A stretch of 64,000 nt of DNA. Source: Dromaius novaehollandiae (lineage: Eukaryota; Chordata; Aves; Casuariiformes; Dromaiidae). Position numbers and translations under genes: made by a program. The DNA lies in NCBI RefSeq assembly GCF_036370855.1, contig NC_088102.1, positions 68,891,601 through 68,955,600 of the forward strand, written 5' to 3'. Shown one piece after another: positions 24,701 through 39,700 of the stretch (its first letter is position 1; every line of letters starts with the position of its first letter). Under the pieces are notes generated by a model that saw only the letters and a program-made list of their open reading frames with translations, was not told the origin of the DNA and ran no database searches.

Positions 24701-27700
24701 TCACCAAGTTGAAAGATGGGTGGAGCGGGCCCAAGAACCGTTTCCGTGCTTCTTTTGACACTCGAATGATACTGGCACCAGCCTCACCTGCAACAAGAGA
24801 AAGGAATGTCCTGTGAAATGCTAGTCAAAACAGCCTTCTAAACAAAATCAGGAACAGAAGAGCCTTGTCCAGCTTTACTCAGAGGTTTCTTCCACTTTCT
24901 GATATAACTCAAGATGAAATGCTATAAGGGACAGTGTTACAGAAGTCACAGAAATTTGCTGTTGGCCCTCACACTTGCTCACTGTGATAGGCTTCCCTCA
25001 TCTTATACTTTATAAAAAGTCCAGGAAGATCATATGTATCTTCTTCAGTAGATCCTGCTTCACTGATCAATGCAGGACTGCCAAAAAGACAAACTAACAC
25101 AGAAAACAAGGGCACTGCTTTAACAGCTTTGCACTTGTGGCTAAACCCATTCCAAAATACCTTCCACTAAAACTTTTCTAACAAGCATCTGTTTTTCTGA
25201 CTTGACACCTGTCAGTAAGCAGAAACACTGGTGCTTTCCAGCTAATCAGCTGTCAGCAGCTCTCTTGCAAATCTCAGCCACATTTCAGGCGAGCAAAACG
25301 GAAGCAGAGTTTTCCTATGGTTTTCTCAGAGTTGCTGTGTTCTCTCAGCACTGCTTGAGCATCTTTCCCAATCCAAATCCACTGCCATAAGCCCCATTTA
25401 GGCAGAGGGAAGGGAGACAGGCATTTTGAGGCAGTTGAGTCAAGATCATCATCTTGATCATGACCAGGATTCAGTTTGCTATGCTCCATTAGGGAAGGAG
25501 TGACTTAGAGACACCTGGAGAGACTTTGGTGCATCATTCCCTCCACTGTGTCCATCTCCACAGCATTAGAACAGGCCCTGATGGCAAGCAGGATTCAAGA
25601 GGCATTCGTGCTTTACACTTTCACACAGTGACCCAGCTGGGGCTGGAGAGAGAGGACATGCCGTCTGTGCAAAAGGAAAGGCATCTGTGCCCATTATCTC
25701 ATGGTCACTAGGAACCCAATCTGAAAGAACATCAGGGCTCTGCAGTTGGAAAGGGAAGAAGGGATGGGGGGGAGGAGGGGGAACAGAATGAAAACAAAAA
25801 CACCAACCCAAGCCAAAGCCTCAACACCCAGCACGCTGCCCTTTGCACACACTGACTGCTGCCTCCAGGCTTGTCTCCTAGCCAGGGTGAGACGCAAGAC
25901 CTAAATCCCCTGGGTACCAGGCAATCACTCTACTCCCAGGGACATAGGGAATATACATCCCAGAGCAGTAAGGAGATTAGGGGAAAGCAGCCGTGCTCTC
26001 ACAAATGAAGACTTCTCTGCAATGAAGCGGAAGTTCAATTCCCGAACAAAGACGAAAGAGCCTATGAGTTCAAGTCAACTTGAAATCCCCCCGCTTTGCT
26101 CTCCTCCCCACCCAGTCTTGCAACTGCAGAAGGGAGGCAGTAGAACAGAAGAAGCCAAGTCAGACCTAGGTTAATAAATAGAGATAAAAGCAACACCCTC
26201 TGCACTATTTTGACACAGCCCATTCTTTTGCAATACGTGGTACAGCAGCATGTTTTCCACCAGCACAGCATGGGAATGCGATTCTGCATCAGGAAAGCCA
26301 CACCACCAGTAGCTCCAGCAAGCACAGAACCAGACCCTGAAACATAACCACAGACTCTGGGGTCAGGATTTTAGGCACTGTGAGGTCGTAACTTAGCAGG
26401 AGATCCAAATTCCCCTTTCTGAAGGGATTTTCAGCACCACGATCCCAGTCTTCCGCTCTGTCCTGGAGCAATGTATAGCAGCCTATTTCTGATCTTCCTT
26501 ACTCAGTCAGCAGTAAGCCGCTCAACCCTACTAGCTGCATCATGAAGAAAGTCACCCTCACACCAAAATGACATTTTATAACACAGAAGTACTTCATAAT
26601 GCTCCCTAAGACACCCTCACATCTGACAAGGGCTGAAAGGCACACAAAGAACCTGCAACAGAGCCAAAAACTGAATGAACCCCAGTCCAGCACCTTGCTC
26701 ACATGACCCCAGGACAGCCCGCTGCACTAACTGCATTGCAGGTAATTGCTGGCTTAGCTAAAAAACCCAACAAGCGGGTGAGTGTAGAGCATGCAACTGC
26801 GCAGAGATGCACTCTGTGTCCAAAGCCCTGCTGGGGGGTGACCCGACAGATGGTGCTTAGAGAAAGATGCTTTCAGACTTCACATATTAGTGTGCAGAAA
26901 GAAATGTTTCATAATAATTTTGATAACAGCTGCAATTAAGTTGAGCTATTGACTAACGTTAGAGCTAAAAACCTAAGCTGGAAATTGCTTGAGGAAAACA
27001 AAACAGCAAAGTCCCAACTATGCCAAGAAACAGACTGTCCCAGCATTTGAGGATGGACATTGCAGCTGCCTGCTCTATCACTGTTACACAGCTGAGTGGC
27101 AGGGGGATTGGGGAGAAAAAGGGGACAAAAAAGATTTATTGCTAGTTAACAATTTCCTTCTTTGAACCATTTTTATATTTTATACATGGGTGTATACACA
27201 TGCATAAGCAGCTCCGGGTTATTCCACTTGAAGGGCAGCTGTGATCTTACTGGACTTGCTGGCTCACTTACGCCAGTGCTGAGAGCAGAAAGGCTCTGCA
27301 GGGAGAGGTGGGCACAGGGCGATCTGCAGCACCACCAGCTTTCCTGGAAGTGGGGCCGGCTTAGGGTTCAGCCAGAGGACTCAGGTTACACAGCTGGGTC
27401 CATTGCAGATGACAAGGCCTCTTGGAAACAAATGTGGGAGGAGAAAAAGGAGGTGAGAGTGTTTTAGTCCCGAAACTACCAGAAGAGCCATTCCAGGAAA
27501 AAACAGCACAAATTCTGCTTTGGATTTTGCAGAGGCTGCCAGAGGGAGCTGCTAAATGAGAGGTGGTAAAGAGAGGAGAGACCTGCAGGGCTCAGCCACA
27601 AGCTGCCACTTACTGCGACTAATCCAGTGCCACCTCCAGTCCACAGAAAAGATTCCCATGGGTTTTGATGGATCTGGTGATTCAGGACACAGGGTCACAT

Positions 27701-30700
27701 GGAAAACCTGAACTAAGTTCCTTTCCCTTTTCTGGGGTATGTGCCAACAGACACAGACAATCTTTAATAGCTAGCATTGACTGCTGAGAAAACACCTCAT
27801 TCTTCTCCCACCAACCAATTCATCCAGCACTTCTCCCCATACAGATTTACTAAACCAATATTTCTCTTAATAGTAATAACACATGAAATATTCCATTTTC
27901 TTTAGAAGAGTCATTCTTTCCCACAGTGTGTTTTGTCAACACAAGCCTGAATGCAGCAGGGCAGTTCTGACTCATCGCAGCTTTGGTGGAGACAGCGCAA
28001 AGGAGTGACCTAACACCGAGTCCAGCCCTAACACCCGAGCTGTATCCCTGCGGGACAAGGGAGGCCAGGGCGGCTGCCTCTGCCAGCTCGGCCTGTGACC
28101 TTTCTGCAGTGGCTACAAGGGAGCAGTTACCCTCTTCTGTGGGAAACAACCTGAAGGCAACTACTAGCTCATAATTCATTTTCTAGACAGTTTGCCATAA
28201 ACTTATTGACATGGCAAGATCAGCATGTTTAAAAAATTGGCTGTCACTTCCACCAGTCACGCTTGACTCCAAAATGACCCAGCGACTAAGTACCTAGTGC
28301 CTTGCACTGTCGGGTATGGCTGCTCACCATAATACAAAACCAGAACAAGGTACAGGTCACGCGTTTCCAAGAGCAGCAGGAACAAAAGGAGCAGGATCCA
28401 GAGCTATTTTGAAGAAAGCCTGAAGGAACTAAGGCCCATTGCAAACTTCATCACCTTCCCTTCTGACGGCTCGTTCCCCTAAACTACCTTTCTCCAACCT
28501 GAGAAGCACTCAGTAGCACATGCTATTTATAACTGCATATGAGCACCCCCAGCCATAGCAGTCTGCTGCTCCAGATTAGCCGTCTAACTGATGTTAGCTG
28601 GGGTGAGGGATGGTCCTGGCTGAGAGCTCTGAAATGAAACAGAACGGTTACTTCAAGCCTATGTGATGCATGTGGACGAGGACCATCACGAAGGCTAAGC
28701 ACCCCATGCACCTTCTGTGGGAAGCCGCAGGAGGAGTGGTGGGAAGGGAAAATGGGCCTTTTCAGACCTGTGTCTTCAGCAGCAGGGCTTTTGCTGTGCT
28801 CTTGCACTGAGGGCACATGATGCCTTGCCTGTTGGCGTAAGACCATCCAATAACATCTATTTTCCAGCCAGCAGAAAGACAGTTGACCCATAAAGTATTT
28901 CGAGAGAGGTGGGTGGGAAACAAACCCCCAAGATGTAATAAACAAAAATAGGAGCAGAGAGTGGTGAGGAGGGAGGGGGCATTCAGGACATTCCACCAAG
29001 CAACTCCAGCTGCCACTGCTCACCCGTGACATTGCGGCTCCCTCTGGAAAAGCTCCATGTCAGTACAAAGATCACTGCCTGCGCCAGGAACATTTCTGGT
29101 CCCCTGGCTAACGCAGCAGTAAACAAGAGTGTAAGCTTGAAGGAAAGGCATTCAAAGAGGGATGGAAAATGAAGGACAGCATGGATGGTGATGGATGGCA
29201 AGGCAGCATCTCCCATTCCTGCGGGCAGAAGGTACGCATGGGGAAGCCAGGGGTGACTGCACCCCACGGCAGCTTCAGGACATTGCTCTAGTTCTGACAG
29301 AGGTGTACAAGCCAGCCCTCCTCCCCCAGGACTGGCCCTGCACTAGCTGAAGGATCTCTTGGAGCAGGTCTAGCTCCTCTTTCCAGGCTATTTTTAAGGC
29401 CCTGCTGTTGCCTGCACGTACCCTTCTGGAGGCCGTGGTCCCTGTAGTTCAGGTAGCACAGGCAACAACTCCCACGTTCCTTCGGGCTGCTCACAGACCA
29501 GCAGCGTCTTGCAGTAAGGAGGCCATGCAGTGACAGCGCCCCAGATGCAGATGCCTGGACTAACGGAGCAGGCAGGGAGCTGTGCAGCTTCCGTAAGATC
29601 CGTGCTAAACCTGCACCTCATTCAGCACCAACAAGAATCCAGGCAGACTCCTTCCTACACATCAGCTATACCCAAGGTACCGCTCCTCTCTGCAGTCCCA
29701 TCACCAAGCTACAGCTCCAAACTGGCCGGACACACAGATGCCGAAAGCTTTGAAGGGAAGCCAAGTAGCAGAAGGAAGTGCAGGTGCTTTTGACATTGCT
29801 CCGGTACCTGGGGAGCCTAATGCCTTGCTAGTTTGAGATTTAGGCTGGAGGCTTCTCAGCACAGAAGCCAGCTCCTGTGTACCACAAACAGGGCACAGTC
29901 TGCAGTCAGCTACCTGTTAGAAAGAGGTTTGCATGCTACCAAGCACAGGTGCTCCCTGCTAGAGCCCCCAGCTGCAAACTTTGCCTCTGCACTTTGCTCT
30001 TGACTCAGATGCTTGCTATGGCATCACTGGAGCTGTCAACATTTCCTGTCAGCAGATCTCTGTTCAGACCTGAATGTAGGAACAGGAGAGCCAGAAGGCA
30101 TTCGCTAGCATGATCTCGCCCCAGGCTGGTTTAGTTTGGCAGCTTATGCCTTACTGCTCCAGCTGGGGCCCTGTTCCAGCACCTCATCTTTGTAACAGCT
30201 ACCAGCCAGTCTGTAACGATGAGCAGTTCAGGAGAGCTCTCCTGGATCCTTCCACAAAAACCCTGAGCTGCTCAAAGTCAGCATGCTCAGCTCCTGCACC
30301 TGCCTGTTCTTTGGATACCAGAGCTAAGAAACACACATGCTTTGCCTGTGGTCTCTCCTAGGAGAACACTACTGCAGTCCTGTTGCCAGCCTGAAAGCGC
30401 AAAGCTGTAAACAAGAGGCACTGAAACAAAATTTGCAAGCTGACAACTGGAAAAAAATTAACTGAATTTTAATGGGTGTTCCCTCACAGGCAGCTCAGAG
30501 TGCCAGAAGTGCCTATTTGCTCACCAGAAGGAAAAACGCGTAGCAACAGGCCCGGTGATCCGAGGACAACTAATGTGGGCAGTGACCTCAGTTTGTGAAA
30601 GATGCCCTCTACTTGGCTGGACTGCTGTGCCTCTTCCCACACTCACACTGAAGCAACCTGGTTTCTACTCGTTGTCCTGAGAGAGCATAAACCAGGTAGA

Positions 30701-33700
30701 TCTTCACCTGAGATAAGCTGAGTGAAGGCCAGTTTGCGCGGAATGGGAGCCTGACCCAAGACATTCTCTGACTGCCTGTCAGTGAGGCTGGAGAAATGTC
30801 AAAAGAGGCTCCAAAGATAAATTCATGCCTGCAGAAACAAAGTGAGAATGTGATATGCCCTCATAAGACATTTCCTGGTGATAAGCGTACCCCACCGCTG
30901 GTGACAGATTAGAGATCACTGGCTTAATTTCCGGTGTGAAATCTTAAAGACAGATGCGTCAACAAAACTTGTGTGCACGTAGAAAAACATGTCCCTCACT
31001 TCCCAGAAGTTGTATAAATCCCACCACTACTTAATGCAATGTAAAGCTGCCCGTTTTCAAGCATGTCGGCCTGCAGGAAGCCAGCTAACGTGAAACCTCT
31101 GAAGTTACCAATTACTTTCACATCTGTGCACATCTTCCTGAAATATTGAGAAATACCATGCAGCACAACAAAGCGTTCTTCTGGGACTTCCTTATTTTTT
31201 GTTGTTTTGAGGTATATTTAGGTATTTATTTCAAGGCTTTCACTCATTGCTTCTCTCCTACTATTTTGTCACCAGATAACAAGAAGCAGCTCAGCTGACT
31301 TGCCTCCAAATTACGGATACAGGAAGGAAGCTGTTTTTCCCCCTGGTGCATATATAGCAAATACAGCTCCCCCCAGACACACACCTAGGTGGTCTGAGGA
31401 CAGCTATGGCACAGCTGGCTGTTCTCCATAGCAGATAGCTGCTTCCATCAGGGGCTTCGTGCAGGGATTCAACCACCGAGCTTGATAAACAAACGACTCT
31501 GCGAAGGAGGGCTCTTAGAAAGCCTGGCCGCAGCCATAAATAATGGTTTCTCTTCCTTTGCCCCAGAGAGAGGGGCACCGACACATACGGATCAGAGTTA
31601 ACTCCTAGGGATCCCCATCAGACTATGACAAGAGATACCTAGTCTCACTTTGCAGGTGGGGCAGGTGGAAGCACCAAGATGGAGAGAGAGCTTTTCAAGT
31701 AGGACCAGCTCTTGCAGCCAGAGGAAGATGCTGAAGGAAGGGCTCAGTCCACTACACCTTCTGGCCCAGATTCATGATGCTCAGCATTGCAAAGTCTAGA
31801 CACAAGTAGTGCCAAGATGCAGGCTGCAGCAGGAAAGAAGAGTATGTCCAGATCACCTGTAACTGTTTCAGTTAGTGCATTTGTCCCAGGGATGTCTCTT
31901 TTCTACTTAGAGTAAAACTTTAAAAAACACAAAGAGCTACTAGCCACTTTATCTATTAAATTAAATAAATCCACAATGAAAGGAGTCCTTTTTCCCCCTC
32001 TGAGCCAAAAGGAATAGCCATCTTGTGTGTTTGGGATACCAGTTAAGCGATGTACCAGAACTATCACCATGTGCTTGATGTGGGGAGCAGATAAGGAGAA
32101 TATCTGCATTTAGCTCACCCATTTTTCCCACCTGCACAGAGCAGCTCACAGTGACTGCTGCCTGCCCGTCCTCGCACTGGCGTCCACAGGGTAAGCCCCT
32201 CGTGCAAGCCGCAGAGCGGATGCACAGTTCATGCACCCTCTGACCTTGAAGCAAGTTGGTCTCCTTAGGACACAAGCAAAAAGGCTTTGTGAGAACGGAC
32301 AGAAGAGCTGCCAGGCTTGATCAGGTCTCTCAGCGAAACCTTTGCGCTGGCCTCTGGAGGACTGCTCTGGACTTGATGGGGCGTTGGTAAACCAGAGTCT
32401 CACCGCCCTACTGACGTCCTGCAAGCCAAGGGCCACTTTGTTTCTGTGGCCAGGACCGAAGCGTTCACGCTTGCAACACAAACCCGAGAACAGAGCAGCT
32501 GCTACCGGGAAGCAATCGATAGGAGCGACAAGAGGCAGCTCAGTTCAGGCAGACAGCCAGGATCATTCTCTGTCACAACCACAACAGCAAACCCCATGAG
32601 CCTAATCTTTTTCCGCTGTAATTCCCTAATACAAAGCTTAATTTGGCATGTTTTCATTGTGTTAGAGGAAATTAAAAGGCATAAGAGCACATGAAGAGAA
32701 GTTGCTCAGGACTCCGGGCAAGCTATAATGAAAGCCATGCGCTGTCTTCATCCATCCATCCATGTCCATCCTACAGCACAATTCAGACTGCACTGGGTGA
32801 CAGGAGAAAGGGATTCACAGAGCAAGAAGAAGGTCCAGCTCAGATCCCTGCTGCTTGCTCTGAGCGCCAGAGCAATGCTGGTTCCCCAGTCATCTTCTAG
32901 AAGCAAAGACTCAAAAACATGGCTGGCTCCATCATTCACGAAAGGGCAGCCTGCCTCCCTTCTCCCCTGTCCTCACTTACTCTACACCAGTACAGCTGCT
33001 AGAGCACGGTCCTGCCCTGGCACAGAACGAAAGGAATACCTCTAAAGTCCTCCCCGGCCCCGAGCCTGCATCGTGCCCAGATCCCTCATGCTTGCACTGC
33101 TGGCCAACTGCTCCATGCCACGCCAAGCACCTCCCCGTGCGCCTGCAGGCACGCTGCTTGCTGTGCCCGCTTTGCCCTTCCACCTCACGCAGACGTGTGA
33201 GGAGACACCTTACACCCCTGAACTTTTCCCCACTTGCCATGGCATGAGCAGAGCAGGCTACCAGGGAGGAAGCGAGAACGAGAAGCTTCGTTCCAAAGCG
33301 GTCTTCAGCGAAAGACAGGAAGCCCAGACACATTTTGTTCTGGGAGGAATCTCACCCTGCATGAAGGAGCTTATTTGGGAAGTGGTTTCAGGAAGACTGA
33401 AAGGCGTTCCTTGGGATCTGAGACACGAGAGTATCTGGAGACTGACACTGCCTTTCCTCCACAGACGTCAGCAGCAGTCCAGCAGCCACAGCTCCTGCGT
33501 ATTGAGATGACTGAAGTTTTGAGACCAAACATGTGAGCAGGACAGAAGATGTTTGCAGAGCACTGCACAGACCCCTTTGAGGGACAGGCTTCTGCTTAAC
33601 CCTTCCCACAAGGCTGATCAGTGCAGAAGCAAGGAGGATAGCAAGAGAGATGTAGCAATGTCCACCTGGAGCTAACACACCCAGAATGAACCTGTGTGCA

Positions 33701-36700
33701 GAAGTATGGTTAGTAAGTAAATGGCTAGTTTGTCTCCATAAAGAAGTTTTTTTTTAGCCAGACCCAGTATTATAACGGCAGGCTAGATAAACAGATGCAA
33801 CTGCCCCTGTGCTGACAGCCTGCTCTGAACTGAACTTTATGCATGACATAACTATAGCAGCCTGAATCCACACCCTGCCTCATTATGTACGGGAATAATT
33901 TTCGCACAGGGACAAGCCCTGGATCAGCAGCACTCGAACGAAGCCAGCAAGAGGAGCTCTTGTAATTAACACATTTAAAGGGCTCCCTGATTCATTTACA
34001 CCCTCAACTGCTGCCGCCATCATAAAACGCTAAACTAGATAATCCGCAGGAGTGGCAGCAGAGACGCTTACAAGCTGGCAATGCCAAAACAGTATTCAAC
34101 CCTTTAAAATCTAACCCTGAACAAAAGACTTCCAGAACCAGCATCCATCCAGAGAGACTGTATTATCGGAAGAAGAGAAGGAGGTTCATCCTCAGAAGAG
34201 CTACTCCAAGCTCTGCATACCCCAAAGCCTGGGAAACAGCTGCATACGGCAATTCATCAGACAGAAGCCACCAGTGTAGATCTGGCCCTTCCCTGTACCA
34301 GGAAGGCCACGGCTTCAGGCCTGGGCAGGTGTCACAGGGCAGCACAAAGCCCCAGATTCTGCTACAACTATCGGCTTCCCAGCAGAGGGAAGGACCAGGA
34401 CTGAGGATGGAAGTGGACGCACTGCAGAAAAATGTGACATGAGAGGAGAGGTCTCTGCCTCGATTTCTCTGCAAGAGCCATCCTAGGCAAGTGGGGCCAG
34501 CAGCGATGAAAGAGGAGCTCGTGAAGTCTCAGATGGCTAAAAAGGCCTCAAGGGAGTGATTGACACATTTTGCAGCGAGCTTTTCCCTCACTTGTCTGGG
34601 GGAGCTTTTACACCAACAACCTGATCCTTTGCAATGGTGCAGCTTCTGCAAACTGATTAAAAGGGGTTACGTGACAGTCACACCGGACACACCCCAAGCA
34701 CCAGGGAAAGTAACGCAAGCCACCCACCTGGACTGATTGCCACTGGAATCGTGCAGAATTTGATTTACTCTGAGCCCTTCAGCTGGGGAGAGTTCCTTTC
34801 TGAGGAACACAGAGGGCAGCTCTCCTGGACATGCACCGCAGATCAGCACAGGCCCAGGGACAGGAACAGGCTTGTCACAAGCAGCTACTGTGTGACAAGT
34901 GACACAGCATTGCCAGACAAGTGGGCAGAACAAACCTGACCACTAAGACAGTGGGAGCCTGGAAGACAGAGCAAGGAATCCGAGGAAGGTTTTTGACTTG
35001 GCAGAATTAAAGTTAGCTTTCAAGCCTAGTCATAACCAGACACATGACCCAGAAAAACACATGACAGCATTTCCTACTTGACAGGGAGGAGCTGCAGGTG
35101 CCCTGAAGGATCTGTTCTTCTGCAGATAAGAGGCAGAAAGAAGTAGAACAGCCTGGACACGCTACAAGTTCAAGACAGAGGCCGAAATTCTGGGTCAGAG
35201 GAGTGACCAAGCAAAGACCACTTGAGCTGTTGCTATCGACGTCACACGGCTGGTGCAGCTGACAGGGAGCAGGCTGGGCCCCTTGCTGTTCCCACAATCA
35301 CGGGTGACAAGAGAAAAAACACGTGCATTGCTTTGACTATGTTTTCCACTAAAAGCAGGTGCTTGGCTTCCCATAGACTCATCCAACAAGATGCCTGTGA
35401 GAGCACCTTTCCACAGGGAAACTTCCCTATTAAAGCCAGGCATACGGCAGGAACAAGCTCCTCCCAAAAACAGTTGTTGCAGGCTGCTCTGTCTGCTTGG
35501 CTGCCAGCTTAACTCCTCTGGACACCTGGCTCTGCAGTCCTGTGACCACTGCTGTCACTGACCCAGCTTTTCCACCAAGCTGGTGAATATTTCTGAGTTA
35601 CTGAGCATAGAACCATCACCCCCACCACCACCACCAGCCTCTATTTTGAGCCAGAAGAAAAAGCAGCAGCAGCTTCTCCTCTGGGGAAGGCCAGGAGGTT
35701 CCCCATGAATTAGATCTGTGTCTTGGTACAGGTACGTGAGGGTGGCTCTTCTCCCATTGACTGGGCAACGGCTGTCAAACTTGACATATGCTGAAGCTAC
35801 GGCCTTCATAGGAGATGCAGATGACTCCTGTGCAGTTTTACTCAAAGTGTTGAGATGTCCCACACACTATGGAGCCTTGCATCATGTGTCTGGGGAGATC
35901 TACAGATCTCTTCCCACAGCCGCACAAGACAACATCGCACAGACTCCCCCCAGGTTCGGCTCCATGATTCACACTTTGGTCAGTACACACTGGCATTGCT
36001 CGAGGATTCCACAAAGACTAAGCCGATTTATTCTCCTTGCTCAATCTGGGATTTGGTGTTAGACTGCACACACACAAAATAGCCTCTGTGATCAGTCCTT
36101 AAGCCTTTTCATGCACATAATCAAATTTTGGGAGCATAGCATTTAGGAAGTCGCTGCTGTTAATTGATCTCAATCTCAAAAGGAAAGGCAGGGGGAGAGC
36201 CCAAAAACAGAAGGAGAGAAAAGAGTGCTACCCAAGGGAAAAAGTCCCTACAGTTCATGAGTGCATTTCCTGGTCACATGAGGATAGGTGACAAGTAAAC
36301 CTGAATGTCAAATAACTGTTACTTCATCTCAGGTCAAGACTGGGACAGAGTCCTGCCTAAGACACTAATAAAGGCTTGCATACAACCTAGGAAGAGCTTC
36401 TCAAAGAATACCCCAAACAACGCTGCTCTTCGTATCAGGAGCATCCTCCCAGCTTGCTTATCCTTTTTGCTGACACTGTCATGTCTGATTTAGACTATAG
36501 GAGAACAGCTGAACTCCCCCAGACGGGGTGGGTTTGGCAGCCAGCGGTGCCTCTGACAGCAGAGCCCACCTCTTCCCCCGAAAAAGGAAAGTGATTCAGC
36601 AGTCCCAACACGTGAAACGGCGAAGGACAGAACATTCGCATGCATTACGGACAGCGGAGATGCTCTCGGTTAACTAACAGTCCCAACAGTCACGAGTACA

Positions 36701-39700
36701 GCGTGGGGCCTCACCATCAGATCAAAAACACAGCCTGTCGGCGATTACAGGTTCACATACCGTAATTCTTTCCGGCTGCTACACTCCCAAAGCAGGCACA
36801 CCAAGGCCCACGGCCCTCACTGGAGGGAGATGACTCAAGGCCCTTAACAAAGACCTTTTTGCCACTGTGCACTAAAGATTCAGGAACCTGGCATTGGCTG
36901 CATTTTAGCATCACTAGCGACTGAAAAAGGACAGTCTTACAATGTCACACAAGGCAGTTTTACTCACACAGGCCCACTGACTTAAGGACTTATTCAGATA
37001 GGTAAGAGCCTGCAGAGCTTCAGACGTAGAGTTTGTGGAAAGCTACAGGATTCATTTGTCTTTTGGGGGGAGGAGGTGGGTTTTGCTGTCAGAGGCAAAG
37101 CTGGCTATTAAACCCACACCGTCTGTGGGAGTTTAGCTGTTCTGCTGAAGTGTAAGAAAGGGACTCTGCAAAGGCAGCACAAAAGGAATTCGCCGTTGCT
37201 TGGCCCGTACAGGGGCATTTCCCAACGTGAAGGGCTCCAGCAGCCCCAAGAGGAGACACACAGGCTTCAGAGATGCCCACCTTGCCCGTCTCCCAGAAAA
37301 CGTCATGGCAAGAAGTGGTTCATGTTACAAAACTGTAGTGTGCAAAGTCAAGTAACTCAGAAACACTTGAGATTGCCTGATATGCCTTGATGTCCGCACA
37401 GAGGATTCTTGTGCAAAGAGCGGCAATGCTTTTTCATGCCAATATGCAAGAACCTCAAAGCTCGAGAGGGTACTTCAAATGCTGTAGCCCTGGAGAGTAA
37501 ATCCAAGATCCCTACAGTCTAATGGTGAAGTGCTTAACAAGGGCTAGGCAAGCCCGAATCAGACCCTAAATACCTCCTGGTCTCTTATTTAGAAATAAGG
37601 CCCTCTGCCTAACTAATATGGCATGCCCACTCTTCTTTTACTAGGTATTCTCAAATGTGCCTTCAAGCTCGACACTGAGCTCTTACAGTTGCAAACGATT
37701 TCGTCACGGCTTTTGGTTCAATATTAGCACACAGAGAAGCCTTGCTGCCGTACACAAATAATGACAGGCTGCTCCTAATTCAGGGAATAGGCAGAGTCAG
37801 CTCAGAGGCAAGCTGGACGGGAGCAGAGACCAGAGCACATGCTCAGAGGCTAAAGAAGTTATTAAGTGTGAGCTTACACTCTGAAGTCCAGGAAAGTTTC
37901 TGTTTCCTTTGGTCAGGGTCTCCGGAAGGACTGAAGCCAAAGAACACCCCAAAGCAAGAGTGCGCTCCAGTCCTATCTAGCAAGTATTTTTCTTTGCACA
38001 GTGGAGTGTCACCGAGTTCAGGGCTCGGACGCAGGAAAGCGCTAACCTTATCTACACACAGCCAAACAAGCCAGGCTTCTGCAAGATTCCCCTCCGCTTG
38101 CCATCCAGCAAGAGATGCTATTTAATACTCCAATTTGACAGACAGGGCAACGGGCAGTACAGGCTGTCTGTCACCATAACCTTTAAAGCCCACAGGCTGT
38201 TATACCTATTTTCTGACAGCAGCCAGCTGCACGGCAAGCACAGATACTCAGGATCCTACAACAGCCTGAGGGTGAATTGCTTTCCCAGGACAGGCTGCAG
38301 CTCTACCTTCTCTCACCCCTTCCCCTTCTTCCCTATGATTTCACTCTAACCCCTGAACCTCACTCTGGAACCTGCAGCGTCAGGAAAGTTTACAGCAGGG
38401 ACAAAGTGCAGAGATGCCATGCCCCAACAGGGCACCCTGTTTCATTTTACTTTCTGAAACCAGCTCTGTTGTCTTTGAGACATTCTCTGCCCGAGACATA
38501 TGCCTGCCCCATGCAGAGCTGCCTGCAACCACAGCCAGAAAAATAGCCCAGAGCAGTCACACTTAAATCAGAGTTCGAGCACCCCAAGATCCAGGCCTTG
38601 GAGGGCTTTAAGCAGCATGTTTTCAGTCTCTTTCAGGAGGGAAGTTAGTGCTGCCTAGAAGGTCGCCCCTAACTCCACTCAGTCTTCTTTATTGTGCCTC
38701 CCCTTGCACCCCACAGGAAATAGGAAAAAAATAATAATAATCATCCTAATTCACAGCTCTACCAATCTCGTTAAATCCCCAGAGAAGAGCTGGAGGGCAA
38801 CACCTAGCACACCGTGCATGCTCCGGACATATAAACAGCAAAATCAACAGGATAGACAAAATAAGAGACTTGCCCAGAGCTATACTGGTGTCTGAGCCAG
38901 GCACTGGATTCGGGCATCGCCGCCGGCCTGGCTCTTGTTTGTGCCACACCTCACAGAGCAGCACGGGGACCTCCCAGTTCGGAGACTAATTGGGCAGCCA
39001 CCTTCTCGACAGCAGCAGCAGCAGCAAGGAAAGCAACCAAACCCCTGGCAGCTATCAGCAAACAGGTCCCTTCGGGAGAAGGGGGCCTATTCCCTCATCC
39101 ATGAGAAAAACTGGTATCACAGCATGGCTAGAGCCTTACAAGCCCCAGGCCAAGGTCTGAACAGCTCATGAGAGCTTCCCATCGAGCTCCAGAAGAGACT
39201 GCTACACTTGAATGGTCATCTCTGCAAGCAAAGTGCTACGGAGGGGGAAAGTTCAGCTCTAACCACGCAGAAGGAGCTGACTTTTGCTGCGTGGAGACTC
39301 CATCGGAAGACTCTTCCTCTCCGAAGGACAGGGAGTGCCTCGAAAAGACATCCGTGATCAAGGTGAGAGGAGTTCAAGCAGTAAACAGCTCTGATTTCAC
39401 ATGGCTCTAGGAGAGGCTAGCACATGCAAGCCAGCATTGGCCTCTCCGCTGCACATGTCTGAGACTAAGTAGATATGCCCTGTTCTCTCACACCACGATT
39501 CCCAGTTCAGGTTTAAGGCGCTTCTCTGTATTTGTTATTCCTTTAATAAAATAAGATAAGAAGCTACCAAGTGCAACAACCCTAGGATGAGTTTGTTGGG
39601 TTCCCCCCCACACACACACACATACAGATCAGCTGAATTTCACTTTTTTAATCCCTTGTGAGCAAAAAGCCACAAGGCGCCAAACATCTTTCTCTTTGGC